Source: Clostridiales bacterium VE202-21
GTDB taxonomy: Bacteria; Bacillota; Clostridia; Lachnospirales; Lachnospiraceae
Direction of reading: 5' to 3'
DNA: 46,141 nt
Assembly: GCA_000509105.1 (NCBI GenBank)
Contig: BAIF02000048.1
Span: 1 to 46,141 of the forward strand
Shown here: positions 33,458 to 45,957 of the stretch, one piece after another
How positions within the stretch are numbered: position 1 is the stretch's first letter
How the letters are laid out: every line of letters starts with the position of its first letter
Notes under the pieces: generated by a model
The model's database searches: none
What the model saw: the letters and a program-made list of their open reading frames with translations, nothing else
Told to the model about the DNA's origin: nothing
Translations under genes and position numbers: made by a program

Positions 33458-34858
33458 ATGGCAAAGGATTACAGCAGGCTGGCGGAACAGATTGTTCAAT
33501 GCGTCGGCGGAAAAGAAAATATTAAGTCATTGATCCACTGCATGACAAGGTTGCGGTTTCAGCTGCAGGATACGGAGAAAGTGGATACAGAGAAACTGCA
33601 GCAGACGGAGGGAGTCATTAAGTTAATGATCTCTGGTGAGCAGTATCAGGTCGTGATCGGCACGCATGTGGATGAAGTGATGGCGGCCATTGAGAAAGTG
33701 ACCGGTGTTTCCTATGGCGGAAAAATTGATGCGGTGGAGCCGGAAGATGTTAAGAAGGGCTGGAAGGAGAGGCTGTCACCGAAGAATATTGTGAATATAT
33801 TTATAGATACTGTGGCGGGAATCTTCCTTCCGTTGATGGGCGCTATGATGGGCGCGTCGCTGTTGAAGGCAGTGGCTATTATGTGCTCCACATTCGGATG
33901 GCTTTCACCCGATAACACAACGTATACGATTTTATATGCAATCGGGGACGGATTTTTCTATTTTATGCCGATTTTCCTGGCATTTACGGCGGCGAAAAAA
34001 TTCGATGCAGAGCGTTTTGCAGCGGTTGCAATTGCAGCGGCTATGGTATATCCGGATCTGACGGCACTGTATAGCAGCGGCGCAGAGACACAGTTTCTGG
34101 GGATTCCGGTCGTACTGATCAGCTACACTTCATCTGTACTGCCGATTATCGTAGCGGTATATGCGCAGAGTAAGCTGGAAAAGGTTTTGAATAAGATTTT
34201 CCCCAAAATGATACGTTCCATCTTTGTGCCGGTTTTAACATTGCTGATTATCGTACCTGTTTCCTTGATTGTAATTGGGCCTGTTACGGATGTGATCGGT
34301 TCAGGAATCGGGAACGGACTTGGGTGGCTGGTAGAGACGGTTCCGGCAGTGGCTGGTTTTGCGCTTGGCGTTCTATGGCCAATCCTGATAATTTTTGGAT
34401 TTCACTGGGGGCTTGTACCGGTTGTAATGAATAATATCACCGTGTATGGAGGGGATATGCTTCTCCCTTGTACGGCCGGAACTAATTTTGCAATGGCCGG
34501 CGCAGCACTGGGGATCTGGCTCAAGACCAAGAAGACTTCCGTGAAAAGCGCCGCTCTGCCGGCAGCCGTGTCGGCATTGGTTGGTGGTATTACCGAACCG
34601 GCTATTTATGGACTGAACCTGAAATATAAACGTCCGTTTTTTATCGCATGCCTGTGTACCGGCGTGGGCGGTATCTTTGTTGGAATGTCGGGAGTCATGT
34701 TCCCATCTGTTATGACAACCTGTATCTTAACCCTGCCGGCGTTGATTGGTTTGGGCGGTGTATCGGTTATCATTGCTTCTGCAATCGGATTTTTTGGAAG
34801 TGCGGTACTGACCTATTTGTTTGGATTCAATGATTCTATGGTAAAAGAGGAGGAGTAA
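33458..34858 (+). CDS. PTS EIIBC component, beta-glucoside/sucrose-type
   Basis: 466 aa. The EIIB domain (1-80) carries the phosphocysteine C28 in SLIHCMTRLRF. The EIIC domain (about 105-455) has around ten membrane helices and the conserved GITEPAIYGLNLKYKRPF segment. There is no fused EIIA; the soluble EIIA at 39282 closes the same operon. It takes up and phosphorylates a sugar, probably a beta-linked disaccharide given the following hydrolases. It lies behind a RAT/terminator switch and a long structured leader, and is followed 3 bp later by the GH43 gene. Confidence 0.92.
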   Translation: MAKDYSRLAEQIVQCVGGKENIKSLIHCMTRLRFQLQDTEKVDTEKLQQTEGVIKLMISGEQYQVVIGTHVDEVMAAIEKVTGVSYGGKIDAVEPEDVKKGWKERLSPKNIVNIFIDTVAGIFLPLMGAMMGASLLKAVAIMCSTFGWLSPDNTTYTILYAIGDGFFYFMPIFLAFTAAKKFDAERFAAVAIAAAMVYPDLTALYSSGAETQFLGIPVVLISYTSSVLPIIVAVYAQSKLEKVLNKIFPKMIRSIFVPVLTLLIIVPVSLIVIGPVTDVIGSGIGNGLGWLVETVPAVAGFALGVLWPILIIFGFHWGLVPVVMNNITVYGGDMLLPCTAGTNFAMAGAALGIWLKTKKTSVKSAALPAAVSALVGGITEPAIYGLNLKYKRPFFIACLCTGVGGIFVGMSGVMFPSVMTTCILTLPALIGLGGVSVIIASAIGFFGSAVLTYLFGFNDSMVKEEE

Positions 34859-34861
34859 ATA

Positions 34862-36289
34862 ATGAAGAAACCGGCAGTTAACCCGTATCTGCCGTCCTGG
34901 GAATTTGTACCGGACGGGGAGCCACATGTATTTGAAGGCAGGCTCTATGTATATGGATCCCATGACCGTTCACATGGAACCACCTATTGTGAGGAGGACT
35001 ACGTAGGCTGGAGCGCGCCGCTGGATGATCTGGGAGACTGGAAATACGAAGGCGTGATCTATCGGAAAAATCAGGACAAAGAGAACCCGGACGGTAAGAA
35101 GCTGATGTTTGCGCCGGATGCCGCGCAGGGGCCTGATGGACGGTATTATCTGTATTACGGGCTTTCGGATGTGGAATACATAGGGGTGGCGGTCAGCAGT
35201 TCGCCGGCCGGCCCCTTTGAATATTACGGAAGAGTAGCATATGAAGACGGCAGTGGTCTGGAGGGGCTGGCATTTGACCCGGGGATTCTAGCAGAAGAAG
35301 ACGGTATCTATCTTTATTATGGTTTTTCACATAAAGCAGATGATAAAACTAAGAGACAGTTTGAGGTCATGAACAAAAAGATTATGCCGGGTGCATACAT
35401 GGTGAAGCTTGACAGGGACATGAAAACAGCGGTTTCAAAGCCGGTTCTGATTGCCAATGGCTATTCTTCTGCGAAAGGAACCAGTTTCGAAGAGCATCCG
35501 TTTTTTGAGGCTTCCAGTATCCGGCGTATTGGCGGGAAATACTATTTTGTTTACTCCAGCCTGCAAGGACATGAGTTGTGTTACGCAGTATCCGATTCCC
35601 CGGAGGGGCCGTTTGTCTACGGCGGAGTAATTGTATCGAACGGTGATATCGGCCTGGGAGAGGGGCAGAGGGCCTATGATGCAAATAATCACGGCGGAAT
35701 CGTGGAAGTTATGGGGCAGTACTACATTTTTTATCACCGCCATACCCACGGAACACATTTCAGCCGTCAGGGGTGTGCGGAAAAAATACGGATCATGGAA
35801 GATGGCAGTATCCCGCAAACGGAGATCACGAGCTGCGGGCTGAATCGCGGCCCGCTGTCTGCAAAAGCACAATATCCGGCATACATTATCTGCAATCTGC
35901 ACGGTCCCAAACCTGCCTGCCACATACCGTCTAAACCTCCTTATGACGAGACAGTTCCTTATCTGTGGGAAACAAAAGCGAAGGACAGGGAGCAGCGGAT
36001 ATTATATCTGAAGAATCTTCAGAAAAATGCGGCCTGTGGGGTAAAATACCTGGAATTTTCAGGCGTATCAGAGATCAAGGTCACAATCAAAGGCGCATCC
36101 GGTCGGATTCATGTCTGCCTGGATGATGAAAAGAACAGCCCGTCAGCCGTGATACATGTGGGAAACACTTCCGAAGAATGGCAGTCCTGCACTGCGCCCG
36201 CAGTTATTTCCGACGGCATTCATGCAGTCTATTTCTGGTTTGAACCAGACGCAGGCTCCATGGACATGCTGGATTTCAGGTTCTCATAA
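34862..36289 (+). CDS. Glycoside hydrolase family 43-like protein
   Basis: 475 aa. A five-bladed propeller domain (1-330) shows GH43-type acids: D18 (VPDGEPHVFEGRLYVYGSHD, probable base), D86 (MFAPDAA) and E216 (HPFFEASSI, probable acid). The C-terminal ~130 residues are beta-rich with CBM6-like character (GVKYLEFSGVSEIKVTIKG, GIHAVYFWFE). No signal peptide is present, so it works on imported, perhaps phosphorylated, substrate. Typical activities are alpha-L-arabinofuranosidase or beta-xylosidase; which applies cannot be read. It starts 3 bp after the EIIBC stop and ends 1 bp before the next ATG. Confidence 0.8.
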   Translation: MKKPAVNPYLPSWEFVPDGEPHVFEGRLYVYGSHDRSHGTTYCEEDYVGWSAPLDDLGDWKYEGVIYRKNQDKENPDGKKLMFAPDAAQGPDGRYYLYYGLSDVEYIGVAVSSSPAGPFEYYGRVAYEDGSGLEGLAFDPGILAEEDGIYLYYGFSHKADDKTKRQFEVMNKKIMPGAYMVKLDRDMKTAVSKPVLIANGYSSAKGTSFEEHPFFEASSIRRIGGKYYFVYSSLQGHELCYAVSDSPEGPFVYGGVIVSNGDIGLGEGQRAYDANNHGGIVEVMGQYYIFYHRHTHGTHFSRQGCAEKIRIMEDGSIPQTEITSCGLNRGPLSAKAQYPAYIICNLHGPKPACHIPSKPPYDETVPYLWETKAKDREQRILYLKNLQKNAACGVKYLEFSGVSEIKVTIKGASGRIHVCLDDEKNSPSAVIHVGNTSEEWQSCTAPAVISDGIHAVYFWFEPDAGSMDMLDFRFS

Positions 36290-36290
36290 T

Positions 36291-39277
<2,987 letters not shown>

Positions 39278-39281
39278 GGCT

Positions 39282-39803
39282 ATGTTATCATTTTTAAAGA
39301 AAAAGAACCAGGAGGAAACCGTAAAAGAGCTGAAAGCATGTATATCCGGCAGAGTCATTCCGATCACAGAAGTAAAAGACCAGGTATTTTCATCCAGGGC
39401 GCTTGGGGACGGCATTGCGATAGAACCAGAGGGCAATATCATAACAGCCCCTGGTGACGGCGTCATATCGGTTATCATGGAAGATACCCGCCACGCAGTG
39501 GGAATGACACTCAATAACGGGGCCGAGATTTTGATTCATGAGGGGCTTGATACCGTAGAAATGAATGGAGAGGGATTCGAACTATTCGTGAAAGCGGGTG
39601 ATAAGGTAAAGGCCGGGGACAGACTGCTGAAGTTTGATGCTGACCTCATATTGGAGAGAGGGTTTGAGAGGACTTGCGTTCTTGTATTGACAAACACGGA
39701 TGAGTTTCCAGACGTTACCTTTCATACGGGGATGTCTGGGGAGCAGAATCAGACGGTAGTGGTTAGCTTTTTAGGGACGGGTGGGGGTGCGTCCAAACGG
39801 TAG
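39282..39803 (+). CDS. PTS EIIA, glucose/Crr type
   Basis: 173 aa. The phosphorylation site is H86 in AEILIHEGLDTVEM, with the partner histidine H71 (DTRHAVGM). The usual HIGIDTV motif reads HEGLDTV here. It transfers phosphate from HPr to EIIB of the operon, and may also serve the TreB-type EIIBC downstream, which lacks EIIA. AAAGGAG lies upstream of ATG 39282. It is the last gene of the operon; no clear terminator follows. The 233-bp gap to treR holds only a promoter/operator. Confidence 0.9.
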   Translation: MLSFLKKKNQEETVKELKACISGRVIPITEVKDQVFSSRALGDGIAIEPEGNIITAPGDGVISVIMEDTRHAVGMTLNNGAEILIHEGLDTVEMNGEGFELFVKAGDKVKAGDRLLKFDADLILERGFERTCVLVLTNTDEFPDVTFHTGMSGEQNQTVVVSFLGTGGGASKR

Positions 39804-39969
39804 TAGTGGTCGTCTGCTAGGGGACGCTTTGTAAGCTGGGAAGCATATTGAATCGTATGGCGGGAGCGTATAGCAGCGGTTTGTAGAAAGGGCAGGGCGT
39901 GATTGGCTTATTTTAAATGGCGAATGGTATATGTTATCATTTAGAGGCGCATTCTATAAAAATTCCTAC

Positions 39970-40008
39970 TTGTCCTTTTTTAAAAAATAGTTATACTTAT
40001 AAGTATAA
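39970..40008 (+). promoter_or_regulatory. treR promoter with an 18-bp perfect palindromic operator
   Basis: TTGTCC (39970-39975), a 16-bp spacer and TATACT (39992-39997). TTATACTTATAAGTATAA (39991-40008) is a perfect palindrome covering the -10, fitting autorepression by the TreR-type protein. Confidence 0.65.
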
Positions 40009-40036
40009 ACATATAGGAAAGTTGGGATGTTGCTTT

Positions 40037-40750
40037 ATGGCAAGCAAATACGTAAAAGTCTACAGTGCATTAAAAAAGCAGATTGAGCTTGGTGAATATG
40101 GCGTAGGCCAGCTGATTCCCCCGGAAGGGGAGCTGATGCAGGAATACATGGTATCCAGGGACACGGTGCGCAAAGCGCTGGGGATGCTGGAAAACCAGGG
40201 GTATATCCAGAAGTCCAGAGGAAAGGCAGCGGTTGTTGTTGAGAAAAAGGACTACAAGTTCCCGTTCGCGGAGATTGCCAGCTTTAAGGAACTGAATGAA
40301 AATCTGGGACGGCGGACGGAGACGGAGGTGGAGAACCTGGAGATTCTGACGGATAAGAAGCAGATCATGGCAGTTTTTGGAGATGACAGGGAAAAAGAAA
40401 TCTATGAGCTGCTGCGCATCCGGAAGATCGAAGGCGAGCGGGTGATTATCGACCATGATTATTTCAAAAGAAGCGTGGTGACGAACCTTCCTCTCAGGGC
40501 CTGCAGGGATTCTGTCTATGCATACCTGGAAAAAGAACTGGGAATTCGGATTGGCTATGCCTCCAAAGAAATATCCGTAGAGACAGCAAATGATGAGGAT
40601 AAAAAGTATCTGGATCTGGGAGAATATAACCTGGTGGTGGTAGTGAAAAGCTATACGTACATGCGGGATCATTGTTTGTTCCAGTTTACGGAATCGAGAC
40701 ACAGACCGGACCACTTCCGCTTTGTAGGATTTGCACAAAGAAAAGAATAG
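40037..40750 (+). CDS. treR: GntR/HutC-family regulator, TreR-type trehalose operon repressor
   Basis: 237 aa. An N-terminal winged HTH (SKYVKVYSALKKQIELGEYG, IPPEGELMQEYMVSRDTVRK, ENQGYIQKSRG) and a C-terminal UTRA domain (about 85-237; EIYELLRIRKIEGERVIIDH, then ESRHRPDHFRFVGFAQR at the end) match TreR in length and layout. TreR responds to trehalose 6-phosphate. It is followed by treB and treC behind a terminator and its own operator pair. The start is ATG 40037 by homology, though the ribosome site is weak. Confidence 0.85.
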   Translation: MASKYVKVYSALKKQIELGEYGVGQLIPPEGELMQEYMVSRDTVRKALGMLENQGYIQKSRGKAAVVVEKKDYKFPFAEIASFKELNENLGRRTETEVENLEILTDKKQIMAVFGDDREKEIYELLRIRKIEGERVIIDHDYFKRSVVTNLPLRACRDSVYAYLEKELGIRIGYASKEISVETANDEDKKYLDLGEYNLVVVVKSYTYMRDHCLFQFTESRHRPDHFRFVGFAQRKE

Positions 40751-40760
40751 AAATTTATGA

Positions 40761-40795
40761 ATGGTGCCGAAAATGAGTGCGGCACCATTTTTATT
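40761..40795 (+). terminator. Terminator after treR
   Basis: ATGGTGCCG (40761-40769) pairs perfectly with CGGCACCAT (40780-40788), followed by TTTTATTT. Confidence 0.85.
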
Positions 40796-40806
40796 TCCTA
40801 AAATGC

Positions 40807-40854
40807 TTGACTAACAAATACGTATATGATAGCTTAAAATTAACATATACGTAT
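40807..40854 (+). promoter_or_regulatory. treB promoter region with paired ATACGTATAT operators
   Basis: TTGACT (40807-40812) is a good -35; the -10 is unclear. ATACGTATAT (40818-40827) and ATATACGTAT (40845-40854) are inverted copies 27 bp centre to centre. They are likely TreR-type sites, related to the A/T-rich palindrome before treR. Confidence 0.6.
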
Positions 40855-40900
40855 AAGTTGATAAAGGAGATTCACTTCAAAATTAGGAGGAATAGGGAGA

Positions 40901-42334
40901 ATGGCTGAGTTTTCAAAAGACGCTGAAAAGCTGTTAGAATTGATCGGAGGGAAAGAGAATGTGGTCTCTTTCACCCACTGTGCCACCAGAATGCGCTTTG
41001 TTCTCGCAGATGAGAAAAAGGCAGATGTAAAAAAGATCGAGGAATTGCCTTCTGTAAAGGGAAGCTTTACACAGGGAGGCCAGTTCCAGGTAATTATCGG
41101 TAACAAAGTATCCGTTTTCTTTGATGAGTTTTCCAGGATCAGCAGAATGGACGGCGTGGATAAACAGGAAGTAAAAGCGGCGGCCAAAGGCAAGATGAAC
41201 CTTCTGCAGAGGGGCGTTGCGAACCTTGCGGAGATATTTGCGCCGATCATTCCGGCCATCATTGTCGGCGGTCTGATCCTGGGATTTCGAAATATCATCG
41301 GTGATATCAAGCTTCTGGAGGACGGGACAAAATCCATTACCGAAGTGTACCAGATGTGGGCGGGAATCTACAATTTCCTGTGGCTGATCGGCGAGGCCAT
41401 ATTCGTATTCCTGCCGGTGGGTATCACATGGTCCGTATGTAAGAAGATGAATGTGGACCAGATGCTGGGGATCGTGCTTGGTATCACACTCGTCTCCCCG
41501 CAGCTGATGTCGGCAAGCGATTACATCGCTGCTGTGGAAGCAGGCGAAGCGGTGAAAACATGGGACTTCGGCGCATTCCATATCAACATGGTAGGATATC
41601 AGTCCCAGGTCATACCGGCCATCTTAGTCGGCCTGGTTTTCGCGGTGTTCTACCGGTTCCTGAAAAAACGTGTGCCGGAAATGATTTCTATGATTGTCGT
41701 GCCATTCTGTTCCCTTGTACCGGCGGTGCTTTTGGCACATACCGTAATCGGCCCATTCGGAAGGATGATTGGCGACGGCCTTGCAAGCATTATCATGGCA
41801 GGATTCAGCTCCTCATTCAGCTGGCTCTTCAGCGGAATTTACGGACTCCTGTATCCATTGCTGGTGATCACCGGGCTGCACCACTCTATGCTGCCGATTG
41901 ATCTTCAGACTGTTGCAGCCATGGGCGGAATCTATACATTCCCGGTTGTAGCTTTAAGCAACATTGCACAGGCCTCCGCAGTAATGGCTTTTGTATTTCT
42001 TCATAAAAAAGACGCAAGGGTCAAAGAAGTGGGGATCCCCTCATTTGTATCAGGGTTCCTGGGAGTTACGGAACCGGCAATGTTCGGTGTAAATCTGAAA
42101 TATTTATATCCCTTTATCGGAGCTATGCTGGCAAGCGGCGTCATGGGGATTATATCCCGGGTATTTGGGGTGATTGCAAACAGCGTCGGAGTCGGGGGTA
42201 TCCCTGCATTTTTATCAATGCGCGGAGATAAGATGCTGATCTATATCGTATGTATTGTGATTGACATTGTTCTGGCATTTCTTTTTACCGTTCTTCTGTC
42301 TAAGACCAAACTGAAAGATTACGGAAATAAATAG
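40901..42334 (+). CDS. treB: PTS trehalose-type EIIBC component
   Basis: 477 aa. EIIB domain (1-85) with phosphocysteine C27 in SFTHCATRMRFVL; EIIC (about 100-470) with around ten helices and GVTEPAMFGVNLKYLYPFIG. It imports and phosphorylates trehalose to trehalose 6-phosphate if the assignment is right; the regulator before it and the hydrolase after it support this. It lacks an EIIA domain, so the Crr-like EIIA at 39282 is the likely donor. TTAGGAGG lies upstream of the ATG. Confidence 0.9.
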   Translation: MAEFSKDAEKLLELIGGKENVVSFTHCATRMRFVLADEKKADVKKIEELPSVKGSFTQGGQFQVIIGNKVSVFFDEFSRISRMDGVDKQEVKAAAKGKMNLLQRGVANLAEIFAPIIPAIIVGGLILGFRNIIGDIKLLEDGTKSITEVYQMWAGIYNFLWLIGEAIFVFLPVGITWSVCKKMNVDQMLGIVLGITLVSPQLMSASDYIAAVEAGEAVKTWDFGAFHINMVGYQSQVIPAILVGLVFAVFYRFLKKRVPEMISMIVVPFCSLVPAVLLAHTVIGPFGRMIGDGLASIIMAGFSSSFSWLFSGIYGLLYPLLVITGLHHSMLPIDLQTVAAMGGIYTFPVVALSNIAQASAVMAFVFLHKKDARVKEVGIPSFVSGFLGVTEPAMFGVNLKYLYPFIGAMLASGVMGIISRVFGVIANSVGVGGIPAFLSMRGDKMLIYIVCIVIDIVLAFLFTVLLSKTKLKDYGNK

Positions 42335-42429
42335 GAAGTACATCAATGGACAGAAAAGAACATGAATTAAAAGGAAGATTATGAATCGATAATCATTATG
42401 ATCAGGAGACTATGAGAAGGAGAAGATAT

Positions 42430-44073
42430 ATGAATTTAGGAAATAAAGTCGTTTATCAGATTTATCCAAAGTCATTCCAGGATTCCAATGGGGATGGCCT
42501 TGGAGATCTGGCAGGGATCATCAGCCGGCTGGATTACCTGGCAGAGCTGGGAGCAGACTACCTTTGGATTACGCCCTTTTTTGTATCCCCCCAGTATGAT
42601 AACGGGTACGACATAGCGGATTACCGCAGGATTGATCCCCGTTACGGCACGATGAAAGAATTTGAAACCCTGGTAGCCGAGGCGGGAAAGAGGAATATGT
42701 ATCTGATGATGGACATGGTGTTCAACCACTGCTCCACCCGCCACGAATGGTTCCAAAAAGCGCTGGAAGGAGATCCATATTACCGTGATTTCTTCATCAT
42801 CAGAAAAGGGAAAAACGGACTGCCCCCGACAAACTGGGTGTCCAAGTTCGGGGGGAACGCATGGAGCTATCTGCCCGCGACAGACGAGTATTACCTGCAT
42901 CTCTTCCATGTGACACAGGCGGATTTAAACTGGGAAAACCCAAATGTGCGAAAGGAATGTTATGATATCATACGCTTTTGGATGGATAAAGGGGTAAAAG
43001 GTTTCCGTTTTGACGTGATCAACCTGATTTCCAAACCAGAGGTATACGAGGACGACCTGATTGGGGATGGGCATACATTTTACACGGACGGCGCAAAGAT
43101 CCATGATTATCTTCATGAGCTGAACCGGGAGACATTCGGCAGATGCGGCGACATCGTTACGGTTGGGGAGATGTCGTCTACAACCCTGGAAAACAGCATC
43201 CGTTATTCCAACCCGGAATCAGAGGAGTTGTCCATGATTTTCAGTTTCCACCATCTGAAAGTGGATTACCCGTCCGGAAATAAATGGGCAGTGGAGCCTT
43301 TTAGATTCCACGATCTGAAGAAAAATCTTTTTACCTGGCAGAGGGAGATGGAAAAAGGCGGAGGATGGAATGCGCTGTTCTGGTGCAATCACGATCAGCC
43401 CAGAATCGTATCCCGTATTGGGGATGACAAAGAATACCGCCTGGAATCTGCAAAAATGCTTGCCACAACCATACACGGACTGCGGGGGACACCCTATATC
43501 TACCAGGGAGAAGAGATCGGGATGACCAATGCTGGATATACAGAGATCGGCCAGTATCGGGATATAGAATCGCTGAATTACTTCAACATCCTGAAGCAGG
43601 AGGGCAAGAACGAACAGGAGATCTACGAGATTCTGGGCAAAAAATCCAGAGACAACTCCCGCACCCCGATGCAGTGGGATGACACAGAACATGCAGGGTT
43701 TACCGATGGAACCCCGTGGATATCCGTAATCCAGAATTATAAAGAGATCAATACACTGGACCGGAACCAGGAAGATTCTATCTTCCAATATTATAAAAAA
43801 CTCATTGAACTTAGAAAAACCTATCCGGTCATAGCGGACGGAACCTTTGAAGCACTTCTTGAAGACCATCCACAGATCCTGGCCTATAAGCGGGCCAATG
43901 CACATAGCGAACTTTATGTGTTCTGCAACTACTATCCCCGGAATGTAGAAATACCGATGGAAATACCGGGGGACTGCAGAAGCATCCTATCAAACTATCC
44001 CCAGAGCAATCTTTCCGTGCTCCGGCCTTATGAAGCAGTTATGCTGTATCGGGAGAAAGGGAACGAGGAATAG
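42430..44073 (+). CDS. treC: Trehalose-6-phosphate hydrolase (GH13)
   Basis: 547 aa, full GH13 alpha-amylase-type enzyme. Conserved regions: MDMVFNH (95-100), GFRFDVIN with nucleophile D195, VTVGEM with acid E247, and CNHDQPR with D322. The start NKVVYQIYPKSFQDSNGDG is typical of TreC/oligo-1,6-glucosidase. Context with treR and treB favours cleavage of trehalose 6-phosphate to glucose and glucose 6-phosphate. The start is ATG 42430 with AAGGAG upstream; an in-frame ATG at 42412 is less well placed. Confidence 0.9.
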   Translation: MNLGNKVVYQIYPKSFQDSNGDGLGDLAGIISRLDYLAELGADYLWITPFFVSPQYDNGYDIADYRRIDPRYGTMKEFETLVAEAGKRNMYLMMDMVFNHCSTRHEWFQKALEGDPYYRDFFIIRKGKNGLPPTNWVSKFGGNAWSYLPATDEYYLHLFHVTQADLNWENPNVRKECYDIIRFWMDKGVKGFRFDVINLISKPEVYEDDLIGDGHTFYTDGAKIHDYLHELNRETFGRCGDIVTVGEMSSTTLENSIRYSNPESEELSMIFSFHHLKVDYPSGNKWAVEPFRFHDLKKNLFTWQREMEKGGGWNALFWCNHDQPRIVSRIGDDKEYRLESAKMLATTIHGLRGTPYIYQGEEIGMTNAGYTEIGQYRDIESLNYFNILKQEGKNEQEIYEILGKKSRDNSRTPMQWDDTEHAGFTDGTPWISVIQNYKEINTLDRNQEDSIFQYYKKLIELRKTYPVIADGTFEALLEDHPQILAYKRANAHSELYVFCNYYPRNVEIPMEIPGDCRSILSNYPQSNLSVLRPYEAVMLYREKGNEE

Positions 44074-44145
44074 GAAGCGGCCCTGGCTTCCGGCACCGGT
44101 CTCAACCATTGGTAGAATTTACGCAGAATCTCAATGAATGGGTGA

Positions 44146-44174
44146 TTGCCTTTGAATTTACTGCCTTGTATAAT
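44146..44174 (+). promoter_or_regulatory. Promoter of the HTH-methyltransferase gene
   Basis: TTGCCT (44146-44151), a 17-bp spacer and TATAAT (44169-44174). This fixes the gene start at ATG 44197 rather than at upstream in-frame codons. Confidence 0.65.
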
Positions 44175-44196
44175 GAAAGAAAAGGTGGTGAATGTA

Positions 44197-45026
44197 ATGT
44201 CATATCTGGCACAAAATCTGGTATGGTTCAGAAAGAAGAACGGATTGACACAGGATGATCTGGCGACGCGGCTGGGAATCTCTTATCAGGCAGTATCCAA
44301 GTGGGAAAACAATCAATCTCTTCCCGATGTGGAACAGCTTGTTCGGATTTCAGATATCTTCCATATCAGCATGGACGCGTTGATGGGCCATACGCCGTCC
44401 CGCGAAAAATTGACCCAATATGAGGCGAAGTATCTGCAGGAAGATTATTATTGGGGCCTGGAGCCTCCCCATTGTGTTATGAGGTCATGCGGCTAAAGCC
44501 TCCCACGCAGCCGTGGCGGGTCTTGGATATTGGCTGCGGAGAGGGCAAGGATGCGGTTTTCTTTGCAAGAAATGGATACGACGTGTCTGCATTTGATCTT
44601 GCAGACCAGGGCCTTGAAAAGGCGAAGAAGCTGGCGGCTGTATACGGTGTGGAAGTGAATTTCTTTCAGGCTGATGTGCTGGATTTCAGAGCCAATTCCG
44701 AATTTGATATCGTTTTTTCCTCAGGTGTTTTGCACTATCTGACGGAGGATATCCGAGAGGCAGCCATCCGGTCCTACAAGGAGCATACTGCGAATGGAGG
44801 CATCCATGCGCTGAATGTATTTGTAAGCAAGCCGTTTCTCTCACTTCCGCCGGACGAGGAGTCCCCCGAGACATTATGGCGCTCCGGGGAATTGGCAATG
44901 TTATACCACGACTGGCATTTGCGCAGCTTTTCGGAAGAGATTTTTGACTGCAGCAGCAGTGGGATACCGCATAAACACTGTATGGATGTGATGATCGCGG
45001 AAAACGGCTTTTTGGCCGGCTGCTGA
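44197..45026 (+). pseudogene. Xre HTH fused to SAM-dependent methyltransferase, single-base frameshift
   Basis: With one base restored near 44465 the two frames give one 276-aa protein. Residues 1-65 are an Xre HTH (NLVWFRKKNGLTQDDLATRL, SYQAVSKWENNQSLPDVEQL). After a linker (EDYYWGLEP) the TehB-like class I methyltransferase follows: motif I VLDIGCGEGKDAVFFARNGY, then VNFFQADVLDF and DIVFSSGVLHYL. The linker GAGCCTCCCCATTG should continue into PLCYEV but is one base short, in or next to a C-run. Such HTH-methyltransferase fusions are common in Clostridia and annotated as tellurite-resistance-like. AAGGTGG precedes the ATG. If the base is truly missing, only the HTH half is made. Confidence 0.8.
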
Positions 45027-45043
45027 TACGGCCGCTTGGCTTC

Positions 45044-45898
45044 CTAACTCCGCTTATACTTAGTGGGCGGCTCCCCATAATGTTTTTTAAATAATTTGCT
45101 GAAGTGGTAAGCATCGTCATACCCTACCATTTCCGCCACATTCTGGATACTGAGTCCGGGAGCTGCTTCGAGAAGCTCCCGGGCTTTTTCCATCCTTAGC
45201 TCAATCAGATAATTGATCGGCGTGTCGCCGGTCTCGCTTTTGAATATTTTAGAAAGATAAAACGTACTCAGATACATATTGCGGGCAATCCGGTCCAGGG
45301 AAATCTTTTCCTGATAATGCTCATTGAAATAGCGGATCATCTGATTGACGACGTATTTTTTATTCGGTGATTCAAAAATACATCCTTTCGTATTCCTGAT
45401 CCCCTCAGCCGCTTCCTTCTGCTCCCGGAGAAGCAGAAGAATCAGCTGGATGAGGTAGGCTTTCAGCATAAAATAGCGCCCCGGGCGGTAAGCCTGGAAC
45501 TCCTTCCCCATGGATGCACAAATGCGGAATACCTCCTGCCGGATGACTTCCTTCATGGGAAGAATCACATTCCCCCCAGGGAGCGGAAATGTGTTGGGAG
45601 GCAGATCACGCAGATGAAGATCCGAGAATGCAATATAATACTCAACTGCACTGTCGCCGGGGCAGGTGTAAAGGCTCTTGTGGTAGACTCCCGGATTCAG
45701 GATGATTAGGTCGCCCTGCTTTACGGGATATTCCTTACCGTCTATGTAAAAAGTACAATGTCCTTTCTTCACAATGGACAATTCGATGTGTTCATGACAG
45801 TGGTAATTGTTTTCAGACTCCGTGCGCTTAAGTTCACAAAAAAACAAAAACGTGGGGTTCAAATCATCGTAGGTCAGATCATATTCCGGTCTGCACAT
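45044..45898 (-). CDS. AraC-family transcriptional regulator with cupin sensor
   Basis: 284 aa. The N-terminal cupin has the metal/sugar-binding style ENNYHCHEHIELSIVKKG and YPVKQGDLIILNPGVYHKSL. The C-terminal HTH pair is ISLDRIARNMYLSTFYLSKI and IQNVAEMVGYDDAYHFSKLF, ending HYGEPPTKYKR. The start is ATG at 45898, fixed by AGGAGG 8 nt upstream; the longer in-frame extension to 46129 is low-complexity and unlikely. A promoter lies at 45957-45929. It converges on the methyltransferase gene, and its target is probably off the right edge. Confidence 0.9.
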   Translation of the reverse strand: MCRPEYDLTYDDLNPTFLFFCELKRTESENNYHCHEHIELSIVKKGHCTFYIDGKEYPVKQGDLIILNPGVYHKSLYTCPGDSAVEYYIAFSDLHLRDLPPNTFPLPGGNVILPMKEVIRQEVFRICASMGKEFQAYRPGRYFMLKAYLIQLILLLLREQKEAAEGIRNTKGCIFESPNKKYVVNQMIRYFNEHYQEKISLDRIARNMYLSTFYLSKIFKSETGDTPINYLIELRMEKARELLEAAPGLSIQNVAEMVGYDDAYHFSKLFKKHYGEPPTKYKRS

Positions 45899-45928
45899 AT
45901 TGAGGCCTCCTAAAAAGTATTTAGATGC

Positions 45929-45957
45929 ATTATACTCCATGATCCGGCAGATGAAAA
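45929..45957 (-). promoter_or_regulatory. Promoter of the right-end araC-type gene
   Basis: On the minus strand TTTTCA (45957-45952), a 17-bp spacer and TATAAT (45934-45929). The remaining 46000-46141 shows no gene I can support; it carries one GGGGGACGCT motif (46005-46014). Confidence 0.5.

Noticed and set aside
44073..44097. Hairpin GGAAGC/GCTTCC after treC as a terminator
   Set aside because: The stem is only 6 bp and no T-run follows.
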